Source of the DNA: Candidatus Paracaedibacteraceae bacterium UBA6184
GTDB taxonomy: Bacteria > Pseudomonadota > Alphaproteobacteria > UBA6184
NCBI GenBank assembly: GCA_002422845.1
Contig: DITM01000066.1
Coordinates: 1-19,482, forward strand
Reading direction: 5' to 3'
DNA length: 19,482 nucleotides
Below the pieces are notes generated by a model. That model was given only the letters and a program-made list of their open reading frames with translations. It made no database searches and was not told the DNA's origin. Made by a program: the position numbers and the translations under genes. This document shows positions 1-6,004 of this stretch, one piece after another; positions within the stretch are counted from its first letter, which is position 1; each line of letters opens with the position of its first letter.

Positions 1-163
1 CACCTCTTTCGAAGCGTTATCCCGAAGTCTGGGGCAGGTTGCCCACGTGTTACTCACCCGTTCGCCACTGATCAGGAGAGCAAGCTCTCCGTCACCGTTC
101 GACTTGCATGTGTTAAGCCCGCCGCCAGCGTTCGTCCTGAGCCAGGATCAAACTCTCAAGTTT
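1..163 (-). rRNA. rrs: 16S ribosomal RNA, 5' end (partial, runs off left edge)
   Basis: Read on the minus strand, this segment carries the universal 16S 5' landmarks: the AGAGTTTGATCCTGGCTCAG primer site (begins at 156), the ACGAACGCTGGCGGC block, AACACATGCAAGTCGAACG, and the GGCGAACGGGTGAGTAACACGTG segment. Counting seven bases upstream of AGAGTTTGATC, as in E. coli numbering, puts the mature 5' end near 163. The rest of the gene lies beyond the left edge. The short ORF that crosses it on the plus strand is a shadow. Confidence 0.97.
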
Positions 164-392
164 AATCCTCGCTTATTTACAGTCCTGATCTCTTTCAATC
201 TCAGGCCTGCGTCATTTGCGATTAAAATTTTTCTCAAAGTCATTGTTTTCTATCTTGATTTTACTCAAGACAGATGTTCCAATAACCCGCTGTTGTCTTA
301 GTATCTGTTTCATTTTAACTTTTTATCCACCCGTGGTTTCGCCCCGGTTTCCCCTGGCTCTTCCACCCTGCCACCCACTCGTTCGTGGCTGA
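164..392 (-). other. 16S rRNA leader (pre-rRNA 5' spacer)
   Basis: This is the transcribed leader between the inferred start site and the mature 16S 5' end. I see no tRNA and no open reading frame that looks real in it. I could not identify a clear boxA antitermination site. Extent is inferred from the promoter and the 16S start. Confidence 0.5.
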
Positions 393-428
393 CTTGTCCT
401 TTATACGCTATCACCTACACCCAGTCAA
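393..428 (-). promoter_or_regulatory. rRNA promoter (TTGACT-N17-TATAAA)
   Basis: On the minus strand, TTGACT (428-423) and TATAAA (405-400) are separated by exactly 17 bases, about 230 bases upstream of the 16S 5' end. An A/T-rich stretch lies upstream of the -35 box (about 429-455) and could act as an UP element. Transcription would start near 393. This is the strongest sigma70-like promoter in the left end and fits the rRNA gene. Confidence 0.75.
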
Positions 429-711
429 TACCTTTTTTATAAAAATCTCATAAAAACTTACTTTTCTCCCTCTCTGCCCCTTTTTATATCCCTTTATAGC
501 CTCTGTTTACTTACTGAAAAGCACTAAAACACCTTAAAAAGACTTATTCTAACCAAATTTACTTACTGCTCAACCTCCTCTACCAATAACTATTGCCCCC
601 CTCTCCCTGCATATTAAACAGTTCGCGCTCAAAAACAAAAACTCCAACAAAACTCACTAAATAGAGATTTTTAACAGCGAGTCTCTAATTAAAAGTCTCT
701 GCACCTCACAA
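429..711. other. Intergenic region without a recognisable gene
   Basis: From here to the terminator at 712 no gene is visible. The plus strand is strongly pyrimidine-rich between about 460 and 620, so the strand leading into the rRNA promoter is purine-rich. The only small repeat seen is AGTCTCT, occurring twice around 680-700. Confidence 0.5.
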
Positions 712-712
712 G

Positions 713-746
713 CAAAAAAAACAGCACACTCTGTGTACTGCTTTTT
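713..746 (-). terminator. Rho-independent terminator (downstream of the 782-1186 gene)
   Basis: CAGTACAC and GTGTGCTG (740-733 and 729-722 on the minus strand) form an 8-bp stem with one G-T pair around a 3-base loop, followed on the minus strand by a run of eight T. It sits 36 bases after the stop of the small exported protein gene. T-rich sequence on the other side means it could also work on the plus strand. Confidence 0.8.
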
Positions 747-781
747 ATATTGCATAATTAAGACTTAGCTTGAACGCTTAA

Positions 782-1186
782 CTATTTTTTGCTGCCACCT
801 TGCACTTCTACCGACGCTCTTTGACGATCTTCTTCAAGGTTTCGTAGCAATTCCGCGACCCTCTGGTTTAACTCCATTGCCTCCCTGTGCATTTCTTCTG
901 TTTTTCCCACCCATTTTCTGTGGAACAAGTCTACTTCTTCTTTCGTTTGCAATCGTCTACCCAGGCACTCTTCAAAAGCTTTATCTTCCGCTTCTTGATC
1001 TGTACTACTAGTGGCTGTTCCGCTCATTCCATTAGAGATTATTCTGTTAATCTGACCTCTTACTAACATCGCCAGCTCACTTGAATTACTTCCATCCACT
1101 GATGTACCCACAGGATTCATTTCTGCAGCCATTACGTTTGATAAAAGCAATAACCCACTTACTAAAAATGCTTTCTTACACTTCAT
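782..1186 (-). CDS. Small exported coiled-coil protein, unknown function
   Basis: A 134-residue protein that I cannot assign to a family. Residues 1-20 form a clean signal peptide: KCKK, then a hydrophobic core, ending in VMAA-E, a plausible signal peptidase I site. The mature part is highly charged. About residues 85-128 are rich in Glu, Arg and Leu with heptad-like spacing and probably form a helical coiled coil; the tail is Gly/Ser/Lys. The ATG at 1186 follows a GAGGG sequence about ten bases upstream. It lies downstream of the carrier gene on the same strand but probably has its own promoter in the 100-base gap and its own terminator. It should act in the periplasm or outside the cell. 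It resembles in design, not in obvious sequence, the small exported proteins at 12284 and 12621. Confidence 0.75.
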   Translation of the reverse strand: MKCKKAFLVSGLLLLSNVMAAEMNPVGTSVDGSNSSELAMLVRGQINRIISNGMSGTATSSTDQEAEDKAFEECLGRRLQTKEEVDLFHRKWVGKTEEMHREAMELNQRVAELLRNLEEDRQRASVEVQGGSKK

Positions 1187-1238
1187 CTTATCAAGCCCTC
1201 ATAAAAATGTTAATTTTCTGGAAGTTGCCCTTCCAAAA

Positions 1239-1271
1239 AAACACTGTATATAGATATATTTTTCATGTCAA
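1239..1271 (-). promoter_or_regulatory. Candidate promoter for the small exported protein gene
   Basis: On the minus strand a consensus TTGACA (1271-1266) is followed 15 bases later by TATACA (1250-1245). The spacer is shorter than the usual 17, so this is only a candidate. It sits between the carrier stop codon and the next start, and suggests the two genes need not be co-transcribed. Confidence 0.4.
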
Positions 1272-1285
1272 CAAAAGTCACACTT

Positions 1286-2137
1286 TTAACCCAGCACAAA
1301 ACGCATGGTTAAAAACGTACTTTTTAAATTTTCTAACACCACAACTGTAAATGCTGAATTAATCATATATTGTATCATCCTAACTTTCCAACCCACATAA
1401 AACCCAGCAATCCCATAATTAGCATAAAGCTCATTGACCCTGTACATAATGCTGTCATGTTTGATTAAGTGGATTTTTTGTTGATTCGTTTTGATACAGT
1501 CCAGCGGCTGTACCACCAGAGTATTAATAGATCCCTCTATTAAACTGACACCTAGCAACATTATAAGCGACAGGCTTAATACGCCTCCATTATACATCTT
1601 AACCCAGACCATTAATTGATCATGAACAACCAAGAAAGTGACCCATGATGCAACTTGTCGAATTGCTGTGATTTTTAACCCCTTATATAAAGAGTGTATG
1701 ACATCTCGCCTCAGTGATTTGAAAAAGGCGTTAATCCCACCGGATGATTTTTGATAAGTCATCAAACATATCTTAAACCGTTCTAGTGGCGTAATCACCC
1801 AAACCTCCAGCAATGATATACTTAACCCAGTCGCAATACTTATATATGTCACCGATGGAGTAAACGTTCCAAATACGACAGGCAACGCGATCATCAATGG
1901 ATATCGATAAGCTTGTTTCAACATCACTCGCATCACATTCGGAATCACTCCCGAATAAAACCCTCGCCATCCTTTTAGATCACGAACTTCTTTTGCAACA
2001 ACTAACATGCTCCGTCTAGATGGGTAAGCCTGCCAATACGTTTTGATAACGTCTAACGGATGTTCGACAATCAAACTGGCAGCACCTCGCAATGCTCCAA
2101 CTAGCCCAGCAAACATTAAATATAAAGTAGACTCCAC
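1286..2137 (-). CDS. Mitochondrial carrier family (SLC25-type) transporter under TPP riboswitch control
   Basis: A complete eukaryotic-type mitochondrial carrier of 283 residues from the GTG at 2137. The three tandem repeats each keep the PX[DE]XX[KR] signature: PLDVIK (27-32), PLERFK (117-122) and PLDCIK (211-216), spaced 90 and 94 residues. Each is followed by the usual amphipathic segment and a G-x-Y/F-x-G turn (GFYSG, LYKG, GFYVG) leading into the even helix. Six membrane helices are expected. The matrix-side charged residues are all present; the cytoplasmic-side network is clear only in repeat 3 (LENLK). The start is chosen because GGGAG lies seven bases before the GTG; a longer reading from TTG at 2182 has no good SD and adds residues the family lacks. 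Bacterial members are rare; Legionella LncP is the known example and is a secreted effector. Here an upstream TPP riboswitch points to a thiamine-related substrate and a role in the bacterium's own membrane, which is inference. No signal peptide is seen. Confidence 0.92.
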   Translation of the reverse strand: MESTLYLMFAGLVGALRGAASLIVEHPLDVIKTYWQAYPSRRSMLVVAKEVRDLKGWRGFYSGVIPNVMRVMLKQAYRYPLMIALPVVFGTFTPSVTYISIATGLSISLLEVWVITPLERFKICLMTYQKSSGGINAFFKSLRRDVIHSLYKGLKITAIRQVASWVTFLVVHDQLMVWVKMYNGGVLSLSLIMLLGVSLIEGSINTLVVQPLDCIKTNQQKIHLIKHDSIMYRVNELYANYGIAGFYVGWKVRMIQYMINSAFTVVVLENLKSTFLTMRFVLG

Positions 2138-2144
2138 ACATGAT

Positions 2145-2167
2145 CTCCCTTGTCTATAACAAAGGAA
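2145..2167 (-). promoter_or_regulatory. SD-sequestering hairpin (riboswitch expression platform)
   Basis: On the minus strand TTCCTTTGT (2167-2159) pairs with ACAAGGGAG (2153-2145) around a five-base TATAG loop. This gives 9 bp, two of them G-U. The right arm contains the whole Shine-Dalgarno sequence of the carrier gene (AGGGAG, 2150-2145), seven bases before the GTG at 2137. There is no T run after it, so control of translation rather than termination is expected. How the aptamer switches this hairpin was not worked out. Confidence 0.65.
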
Positions 2168-2202
2168 TGAAGAAGATCTCAACCTAGACCAGGCTGAAAC
2201 GC

Positions 2203-2286
2203 ATCACAATCCCTTCGTCGGTGTTAACCGTATCAGGTTCAAAGGGTTGGACAGATGTCCTCTCAGCCAAGGCACCCCTTTGTGAT
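2203..2286 (-). promoter_or_regulatory. TPP riboswitch aptamer (THI element)
   Basis: On the minus strand the conserved blocks appear in order: GGGGTGCC, GGCTGAGA, ACCCTTTGAACCTGAT, and GGTTAACACCGACGAAGGGA. The closing P1 stem is perfect over seven base pairs: ATCACAA (2286-2280) with TTGTGAT (2209-2203). This is the full consensus of the thiamine pyrophosphate riboswitch, which in bacteria represses thiamine synthesis or transport genes when TPP is plentiful. It lies 65 bases upstream of the carrier start, with no other gene between them. Confidence 0.97.
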
Positions 2287-2302
2287 GGGCAAAGTATAAC
2301 AT
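2287..2302 (-). promoter_or_regulatory. Extended -10 promoter for the riboswitch-carrier transcript
   Basis: TGTTATACT on the minus strand gives an extended -10 (TG-N-TATACT, -10 box at 2298-2293). The predicted start is near 2287, right at the 5' arm of the aptamer P1 stem, which is where the riboswitch transcript should begin. No convincing -35 box is seen, as is common with extended -10 promoters. Confidence 0.6.
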
Positions 2303-2771
2303 ATGATTGGAGTTGAGAAGGATAGAAAAAACCACCGCATATAATTGTAGCCTGACTTTATTATGTGACAGCCCATTTGACTTTCAATATTCTTTTTTTA
2401 GGAACATATTCCTAATGTTTTAATTTCACCTCAAACTCTTTAATACTTACTTCATGCTCCTTAATGCCTAACTCTCGATCCTCACGCTTGTCATCTAGAT
2501 CAATTTTACTCTTATATATTGTCAACAAAACTAGAGCACGACACCCCGACAGTGCAGATATCAAACATGAAAATTGCGAAAAAAGACCCTGGAAAAACTA
2601 CCATTCTATTACAGGCATCTATAGAATCACCCCCAGCCTTATACAATTAATGCAAAATCGTACACCTACGAATATCAAATTAAAAATACATTTTTCATCT
2701 CTCCCCCTTGAAACTAAAAAAAATGACCTCATATTTGTTTCATGAAACATACAACCAATTAAGGAGACGTC
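2303..2771. other. Intergenic region between divergent genes; palindrome at 2399-2414
   Basis: About 470 bases without a convincing gene. A plus-strand open frame at 2464-2745 lacks an SD and has an Arg/Ser-rich composition with no signal peptide or domain, so it is not called. A 16-base palindrome, TAGGAACATATTCCTA (2399-2414), follows a T run and could be an operator or a weak hairpin. The plus-strand promoter for the gene at 2772 must lie here, but no clear pair of boxes was found. Confidence 0.5.
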
Positions 2772-3317
2772 ATGAAACTAGGAATTACAGGATTAGCACT
2801 TTTAGCCTTTGCAAGCAACGTATCAGCAGCTGATATTGTTCCCTTCTCAAACATAAACTTAAACACTTCTCAAAATACGATTAAAGCTAAGCCTACATAC
2901 AAAGATTGCAGTAAGATGCTTACAAAAACAAGCGAAGACGGATTTTTAAGACTAATAATGGATTCTAGGATTGATCAAAAAAACGCAACCTCTAAAGCTG
3001 CCCTATATGCACTAGAAAATCACTCCTTATTTAACGGAAACCAACTGTATCTTTTTTCAAGAATGTTGTTAACGGTTAATCAGGCTTATGTTGCTAACGT
3101 TTTGCTTGAGCGAATCGTTGAACGCGATACAAGTAATAGCTCTCCCGATTTGTTAATAAAAATGGCAGACAACCTCAAACAAAACAACCCAATTCTTGCT
3201 GGAAAAGCATATTCATATGCGCAGCAGCATCCACAAGCAACCGCGGATGAAAAGGCGCTTGCTGAACGTGAATATAACAAGCTAAAAAACTTAGTATTTA
3301 TGCTAAACTCACTATAA
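2772..3317 (+). CDS. Exported alpha-helical repeat-like protein, unknown function
   Basis: A 181-residue protein with a signal peptide (residues 1-19: hydrophobic core and NVSAA-D cleavage site). The mature part starts with a short extended segment, then about 130 residues that look entirely helical. Pairs of helices such as 'LYLFSRMLLTVNQAYVANVL' and 'PDLLIKMADNLKQNNPILAG' recall TPR or Sel1-like packing, but I see no clean consensus repeat. One Cys occurs near residue 46. The start has a strong SD, AAGGAG, six bases before the ATG. It is a single-gene unit closed by the terminator at 3325-3359. It is likely periplasmic or secreted; its function is not recognisable from sequence. Confidence 0.8.
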   Translation: MKLGITGLALLAFASNVSAADIVPFSNINLNTSQNTIKAKPTYKDCSKMLTKTSEDGFLRLIMDSRIDQKNATSKAALYALENHSLFNGNQLYLFSRMLLTVNQAYVANVLLERIVERDTSNSSPDLLIKMADNLKQNNPILAGKAYSYAQQHPQATADEKALAEREYNKLKNLVFMLNSL

Positions 3318-3324
3318 CAATCAT

Positions 3325-3359
3325 AAAAAAAGAGAGACGATTCGTCTCGTCTCTCTTTT
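3325..3359 (+). terminator. Bidirectional rho-independent terminator
   Basis: AGAGAGACGA (3331-3340) pairs perfectly with TCGTCTCTCT (3347-3356) around a six-base loop. It is flanked by six A on the left and TTTT-type sequence on the right, so it reads as a terminator on both strands. It separates the convergent exported-protein gene (stop 3317) and threonine aldolase gene (stop 3369). Confidence 0.9.
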
Positions 3360-3368
3360 AACCTGTCA

Positions 3369-4385
3369 TTAAGAAAGCTGATGAATTTGCTCTATAAATG
3401 CATCGATATCGTCTTTCGACGTGTTGAATGAGGTCATCAATCTCACCTCATGCGCCTCAGTATTCCACACATAAAATGAAAACTTTGACTGCAACTTTGC
3501 AATTAAAATGGCTGGGATTCGTGAAAACACACAGTTAATCTCCACAGGCTGTGTAAGTGTTACAGCGCTACATTTACTTAGTTTTTCTGCGAAATATTTA
3601 GCCATACTATTTGCGTGCTGTGCATTTTTCAACCACAGATCATCTGTTAAAAGCGCCTTAAACTGAGCTGAAATATAACGCATTTTCGACGCCATTTGCA
3701 TGCCTTGTTTTTGAATAAACGAAAAATTAATCGCCAATTCTGGATTACAAAAAACAACAGCCTCTCCATACATCATGCCATTTTTGGTTCCACCAAACGA
3801 CACGACATCAACTCCGATATCCGTTGTCAGCGCTTTTAATGAGCAATTTAGTGCAACTGCGGCATTTGCTAGTCGGGCACCATCCATATGAACATACAAT
3901 CCATGCTGATGTGCGAACTGAGCTATAGCTCTCAACTCTTCCACCGTGTACACAGTGCCATATTCTGTGGCTTGTGTAACTGATATTACCTTTGGTTGTA
4001 CCTTATGTGGATTTCCAACATACTCTAAAAATGGTGATAGTTTGTTTACATTAAGCTTTCCATTTTCATGTGCTACTGGAAATAATTTACCTGTGAATCG
4101 TTCCGGTGCGCCACCTTCATCCTGATTAATATGTGCAACATCCGTACAGATAACACCATCATACGTCGGCATCATCGTCTTTAACCCCAAAACATTGGCG
4201 GCCGTCCCCAAGAATACAAAAGCTACTTTCGCATCTTGACCGAACGTATGTTTAAACAGTTCTATGGCCTCGGCAGTTATCTGATCATTTCCATAGGCTG
4301 GACAATGCCCAGCATTCGCGTGAACCAAAGCATCCATGATTTTGGGATGAACACCAGAATTGTTATCGCTTGCAAATGAAATCAT
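3369..4385 (-). CDS. ltaE: Low-specificity L-threonine aldolase (PLP-dependent)
   Basis: A 338-residue fold-type I PLP enzyme of the threonine aldolase / beta-eliminating lyase family. It cleaves L-threonine or L-allo-threonine to glycine and acetaldehyde in the cytoplasm, and can work on other beta-hydroxy amino acids. The N-terminal 'FASDNNSGVHPKIMDAL' motif is typical. HMDGAR (166-171) supplies the Asp that holds the PLP pyridine nitrogen, and FGGTKNG (197-203) carries the Schiff-base Lys201. Length is normal. The ATG at 4385 follows AAAGGA about nine bases upstream, within the 14-base gap after the symporter stop, so the two genes form an operon. The pairing suggests uptake and breakdown of an amino acid or related solute, with glycine supply for one-carbon units. 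The gene symbol is by family; the exact substrate is not shown. Confidence 0.9.
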   Translation of the reverse strand: MISFASDNNSGVHPKIMDALVHANAGHCPAYGNDQITAEAIELFKHTFGQDAKVAFVFLGTAANVLGLKTMMPTYDGVICTDVAHINQDEGGAPERFTGKLFPVAHENGKLNVNKLSPFLEYVGNPHKVQPKVISVTQATEYGTVYTVEELRAIAQFAHQHGLYVHMDGARLANAAVALNCSLKALTTDIGVDVVSFGGTKNGMMYGEAVVFCNPELAINFSFIQKQGMQMASKMRYISAQFKALLTDDLWLKNAQHANSMAKYFAEKLSKCSAVTLTQPVEINCVFSRIPAILIAKLQSKFSFYVWNTEAHEVRLMTSFNTSKDDIDAFIEQIHQLS

Positions 4386-4399
4386 GCTTTGAATCCTTT

Positions 4400-5770
4400 C
4401 TACACCTTAAGCTCTATCATCTTCATATTTTTGGATCTAACCGCCCTACCCTGTACAACTAAAAACACGATGGCGGATAGGGCTAGTCCTAAAACCTCTT
4501 TTGGCATAAAATCAGGCAAACTCGGATTTAACAGCGACGCCAACACAAACACCGTTGTTCCCATAATGGTGGATGCCAATCCTGCAAACCACGACAGGCG
4601 TTTGTAAATCAACGCCATAATGATCGGGACAAAAAATGCTGTTACCGTTAATCCATAGGCCTCTAACATAATCGGAATCACATCATTGCCTAAATACGAT
4701 CCAGCGACTGCCGCCATACCGACAACGAACGTTACGGCTCTGGATACCCACTTGGATGATGTTTCAGGCATGTTGCGAATAAACGGAATATCCATTGCAA
4801 TGTTTAAACTGATTGAACATAACAACGAATTTGCGGTTGAAGTAATCGCCATTAAAATGCCCGCAGCAAATAAGCTGCTCATCACGGGGTTCGTCACCAT
4901 CTGAATGACGCGCATGATGATGCCTTCTTCGCCTTTGATAATGCCGGCTTCTGCTCCCATGATTCCCAAATATACTGGAAATAAGGATGCAATAACCATC
5001 AAAACGCCCGCCCCAAACGTTGCAAGAAAAACGGCTCGCGGTGATTCAGCCGCAAAGCATCTCTGCCCCATGTCCTGACCAATGATCGTAAACAAACATG
5101 GCATTAACACCCAACTGATGACGGGGATGCTACTGGCATTCGGGGTTAAGTCAGCGTTTAATGTTACTGCTGTCGTGTCCATTGTAAAGTATACCAACAG
5201 AAATAGGCTCAGCACCAAAATGATTTGCAATGTATCCGCCATAATCACGGCGCTTAATCCACCTGACATGGTGTAAATGATCACGACACACCAAAACCCG
5301 ACATACAATGCATCGCTAGTAAATCCAATACTATAAAAGAATTTGCGCATGGCAATGCATACCGCCAACAAGATTAAAAACATCGATATGATATATACCA
5401 ACCCCGCAAACCGACGAAGCCCAGAACTACCATAGGCGACTTCGAATACTTCAGGGATCGTGCTAATATTCAACGTTCTAAAGCGCCCGCCTATCCCTAG
5501 GGATAGAATGATAAATCCAATAGCAATCCCTAATGAATAACACATTGCCAACCATCCAGATGAATAAGCCGCTTCGGAACTTCCAATAATGGCGCCTCCA
5601 CCAAACTGCGTGGCCAGCAACGTCATCATCAAGCTAAAGAATTTTACACTGCGTCCACTTAAGTAAAAATCCGAATACGTTTCAGATGCTTTCTTAGCGG
5701 TCAGTTTACCAAATATAAGTGTTACAACAACAATAGCTGCTAAAAATGAAAGAAACACATAATAGTTCAT
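4400..5770 (-). CDS. Sodium:solute symporter (SSS family)
   Basis: A 456-residue inner-membrane transporter of the SSS family (LeuT fold), with about 12-13 hydrophobic segments. The N-terminal helix (residues 3-20) is followed by the family-typical 'SDFYLSGRS' loop (33-41) and an 'ATQFGGGAIIGSSEAAY' helix (53-69) that contributes to Na+ and substrate binding in this family. Later segments such as 'YTMSGGLSAVIMADTLQ' (about 167-183) match the conserved SSS pattern. The C-terminus is short and basic. Members carry proline, pantothenate, sugars or carboxylates with Na+; the substrate cannot be read from sequence. It lies directly upstream of threonine aldolase with a 14-base gap, which points to an amino acid or organic acid. 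Its 5' leader holds a GC-rich structured block (5833-5887). Confidence 0.9.
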   Translation of the reverse strand: MNYYVFLSFLAAIVVVTLIFGKLTAKKASETYSDFYLSGRSVKFFSLMMTLLATQFGGGAIIGSSEAAYSSGWLAMCYSLGIAIGFIILSLGIGGRFRTLNISTIPEVFEVAYGSSGLRRFAGLVYIISMFLILLAVCIAMRKFFYSIGFTSDALYVGFWCVVIIYTMSGGLSAVIMADTLQIILVLSLFLLVYFTMDTTAVTLNADLTPNASSIPVISWVLMPCLFTIIGQDMGQRCFAAESPRAVFLATFGAGVLMVIASLFPVYLGIMGAEAGIIKGEEGIIMRVIQMVTNPVMSSLFAAGILMAITSTANSLLCSISLNIAMDIPFIRNMPETSSKWVSRAVTFVVGMAAVAGSYLGNDVIPIMLEAYGLTVTAFFVPIIMALIYKRLSWFAGLASTIMGTTVFVLASLLNPSLPDFMPKEVLGLALSAIVFLVVQGRAVRSKNMKMIELKV

Positions 5771-5832
5771 CGTTTAATCCTCAGTAAAAATTTGAAATAT
5801 ATAGAAATAGAAAAGATAACCGTTTAGGAAAA

Positions 5833-5887
5833 ACGATGTCGAGCCAGCGTTGCGCCGATATACCAGACCACTAAGGTGCAATTACGC
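5833..5887. other. GC-rich block with long stem in leader region, unidentified
   Basis: This 55-base stretch holds 30 G/C inside a very A/T-rich gap between divergent genes. GCGTTGCGCC (5847-5856) pairs with GGTGCA and ACGC (5875-5880 and 5884-5887), giving ten base pairs with a three-base bulge around an 18-base loop. It does not match a tRNA or a riboswitch I know. It could be a structured leader of the symporter mRNA (minus strand), a tRNA or rRNA relic, or a leader on the plus strand. On the plus strand an ATG with AGGA upstream opens a 12-codon frame inside it, perhaps by chance. Confidence 0.35.
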
Positions 5888-5928
5888 ATTTAAAAATCTT
5901 TCTGATTACTCTCACAGTAAAACAAAAA

Positions 5929-5952
5929 AAAACTTCAAATTCAAGAAGTTTT
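5929..5952 (+). other. Hairpin, possible weak terminator
   Basis: AAAACTTC (5929-5936) and GAAGTTTT (5945-5952) form a perfect 8-bp stem around an eight-base loop, with A-rich sequence before and T-rich sequence after. It is symmetrical, so it could work on either strand. Its place between two divergent starts is odd for a terminator; it may end short transcripts from the leader block to its left. Confidence 0.35.
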
Positions 5953-5960
5953 CTTCTAAA

Positions 5961-5975
5961 ATGATGTTACATCAT
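5961..5975. promoter_or_regulatory. Palindrome upstream of D-Ala-D-Ala ligase (candidate operator)
   Basis: ATGATGT-T-ACATCAT is a perfect inverted repeat with 7-base arms and a one-base centre, 30 bases upstream of the GTG start at 6005. Its size and place suit a dimeric repressor site, but no regulator is identified and a chance origin is possible. Confidence 0.3.
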
Positions 5976-6004
5976 ATTACTCACTTTCAAAAAGGATAAC
6001 TACA

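Noticed and set aside
47..301. Plus-strand open frame over the 16S 5' end
   Set aside because: It lies on the antisense strand of the 16S rRNA gene and its leader, and has no SD.
1220..1234. GGAAG-N5-CTTCC hairpin as a terminator for the carrier gene
   Set aside because: The T run lies before the stem on the minus strand, not after it, and the stem is only five bases.
1773..1970. 65-codon frame inside the carrier gene
   Set aside because: It is a shadow in another frame of a gene with three intact carrier signatures.
2138..2182. N-terminal extension of the carrier from TTG 2182
   Set aside because: No SD precedes the TTG, the extra 15 residues do not match the family, and GTG 2137 has a well-placed SD that lies in a regulatory hairpin.
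2464..2745. 93-codon plus-strand frame upstream of the exported helical protein
   Set aside because: No SD, Arg/Ser-rich start, no signal peptide or domain; likely chance in A/T-rich intergenic DNA.
5833..5887. tRNA gene in the GC-rich block
   Set aside because: No complete cloverleaf or T-loop with the usual conserved bases could be built on either strand.
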